Positions 63,353-64,000 of a DNA stretch of 64,000 bases are shown in pieces. The DNA is from Rhizobium grahamii CCGE 502 (lineage in GTDB: Bacteria > Pseudomonadota > Alphaproteobacteria > Rhizobiales > Rhizobiaceae), in NCBI RefSeq assembly GCF_000298315.2, contig NZ_AEYE02000023.1:1-64000 (forward strand). Reading direction: 5' to 3'. Below the pieces are notes generated by a model, which did not search any database, had not been told where the DNA came from, and was given only the letters and a program-made list of their open reading frames with translations. The first letter of the stretch is position 1; each line of letters starts with the position of its first letter. The translations under genes were made by a program, and so were the position numbers.

Positions 63353-64000
63353 ATGGCAAAATCTCTGCATCTTACAGCTTTCATGCGTCCGGTCAGTCTG
63401 CACACGGGTGCTTGGCGCTATCCTGGTTCCTATGCCGACGCGAATTTCAATTTCGGCCATATCAAGTCGTTCATACAAAAACTTGAAGCCGCTAAGTTCG
63501 ACGCCTTTTTCATGGCGGACCATCTGGCGCTGTTGAACATGCCTGTCGACGCACTGGTGCGCAGTCATACCGTCACATCGTTCGAGCCATTCACGTTGCT
63601 TTCGGCTCTTGCCGCGGTCACCGAGAAGATCGGTCTTGCCGCCACCGCGTCGACCACGTTTGACGAGCCCTATCATGTGGCGCGGCGCTTCGCCTCGCTG
63701 GACCACATCAGCAACGGACGCGCAGCATGGAACATTGTGACCACCGCCAATCCCGACTCTGCACGGAATTTCGGCCTGGACGAGCATATAGAGCATGGCG
63801 AACGCTATGCACGGGCGCGCGAATTCTATGACGTCGTAACGGGCCTCTGGGACAGCTTTGCCGACGATGCCTTCATCCGCGATCAGGAGAGCGGCATCTT
63901 CTTCGACGTGGAGAAAATGCATGTTCTCGATCACAAAGGAGCTGAGCTGAGTGTCCGTGGCCCGCTCAATATTGCACGACCCGTCCAAGGATGGCCGGTC
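63353..64000 (+). CDS. NtaA/SnaA/DszA-type FMN-dependent monooxygenase (partial, runs off the right edge)
   Basis: From an ATG at 63353 the frame is open for 216 codons to the window end. The sequence AKSLHLTAFMRPVSLHTGAW, RYPGSYADANFNFGHIKSF and IGLAATASTTFDEPYHVARR, then AWNIVTTANPDSARNFGLDE is typical of luciferase-like two-component monooxygenases that need an FMN reductase (nitrilotriacetate, dibenzothiophene sulfone types). GAGG lies 12 bases before the start. Substrate unknown; the C-terminal half lies outside the window. Confidence 0.9.
   Translation, partial: MAKSLHLTAFMRPVSLHTGAWRYPGSYADANFNFGHIKSFIQKLEAAKFDAFFMADHLALLNMPVDALVRSHTVTSFEPFTLLSALAAVTEKIGLAATASTTFDEPYHVARRFASLDHISNGRAAWNIVTTANPDSARNFGLDEHIEHGERYARAREFYDVVTGLWDSFADDAFIRDQESGIFFDVEKMHVLDHKGAELSVRGPLNIARPVQGWPV

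Noticed and set aside
1-64000. CRISPR array, rRNA, tRNA or repABC origin
   Set aside because: No regular spacer-repeat pattern, no ribosomal sequence, no convincing cloverleaf and no RepA/B/C-like frame were found.

Overview
The window looks like part of an accessory replicon (symbiotic or other plasmid) of a Rhizobiaceae bacterium, most likely Sinorhizobium/Ensifer. The evidence is rhizobial protein types (DUF982, DUF6030, a BTAD-alpha/beta hydrolase regulator, a 17M-like stress protein, a BA14K-like tail on a penicillin-binding protein), a moderately GC-rich composition, and a complete extra complex I cassette of the kind rhizobia carry on megaplasmids. No rRNA, tRNA, CRISPR array or replication origin was recognised.

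Layout. Positions 1-19,400 mix intact genes with a gene graveyard. Intact genes include a BTAD/hydrolase regulator cut by the left edge, HU, serA, a Rap1a/Tai-like secreted protein, a class A penicillin-binding protein, an IHF-beta paralogue, a DUF6030 protein, a cupin, a TonB-dependent siderophore receptor with its AraC regulator, and remains of two toxin-antitoxin loci (vapBC with a broken toxin; hipBA with an amber codon near the end of hipA). Fragments of PTS enzyme I, an AbrB antitoxin, biotin synthase, a DUF4143 ATPase, a kinase-like gene and proC lie between them.

Positions 20,455-24,387 hold a compact five-gene operon with no obvious described equivalent: a RibD-type reductase, a haem-oxygenase-like di-iron enzyme, a small Rieske ferredoxin, a CDP-alcohol phosphatidyltransferase and an Urc1-type GTP cyclohydrolase II homologue. 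Junctions are 4-bp overlaps or a few bases. The set suggests an unassigned pathway that opens GTP, reduces the ribosyl-pyrimidine, oxidises it and perhaps joins it to a lipid or phospho-alcohol.

Positions 24,950-46,400 hold an intact IS5-family element with a passenger gene, clpP, an ArsR/SRPBCC pair, an IS21-type repeat scar, an HdeA-like protein, decayed transport, LysR, flavoprotein and chromate genes, a candidate structured RNA at about 30,530-30,716, a hydroxyacyl-CoA dehydrogenase, an SRAP protein, an operon of a zinc alcohol dehydrogenase with membrane proteins including a channel-like protein, and a CHASE4-GGDEF-EAL protein.

Positions 46,445-62,941 encode complex I. On the + strand the order is J-K-(MrpD-like)-(84-aa membrane protein)-(MrpD/NuoL-like)-M-N-A-B-C-D-E-F-G. 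A converging unit on the - strand carries H, I and a CBS-domain protein. There are four antiporter-type subunits instead of the usual three, which suggests a complex with altered proton stoichiometry. The right edge cuts a flavin-dependent NtaA/DszA-type monooxygenase gene.
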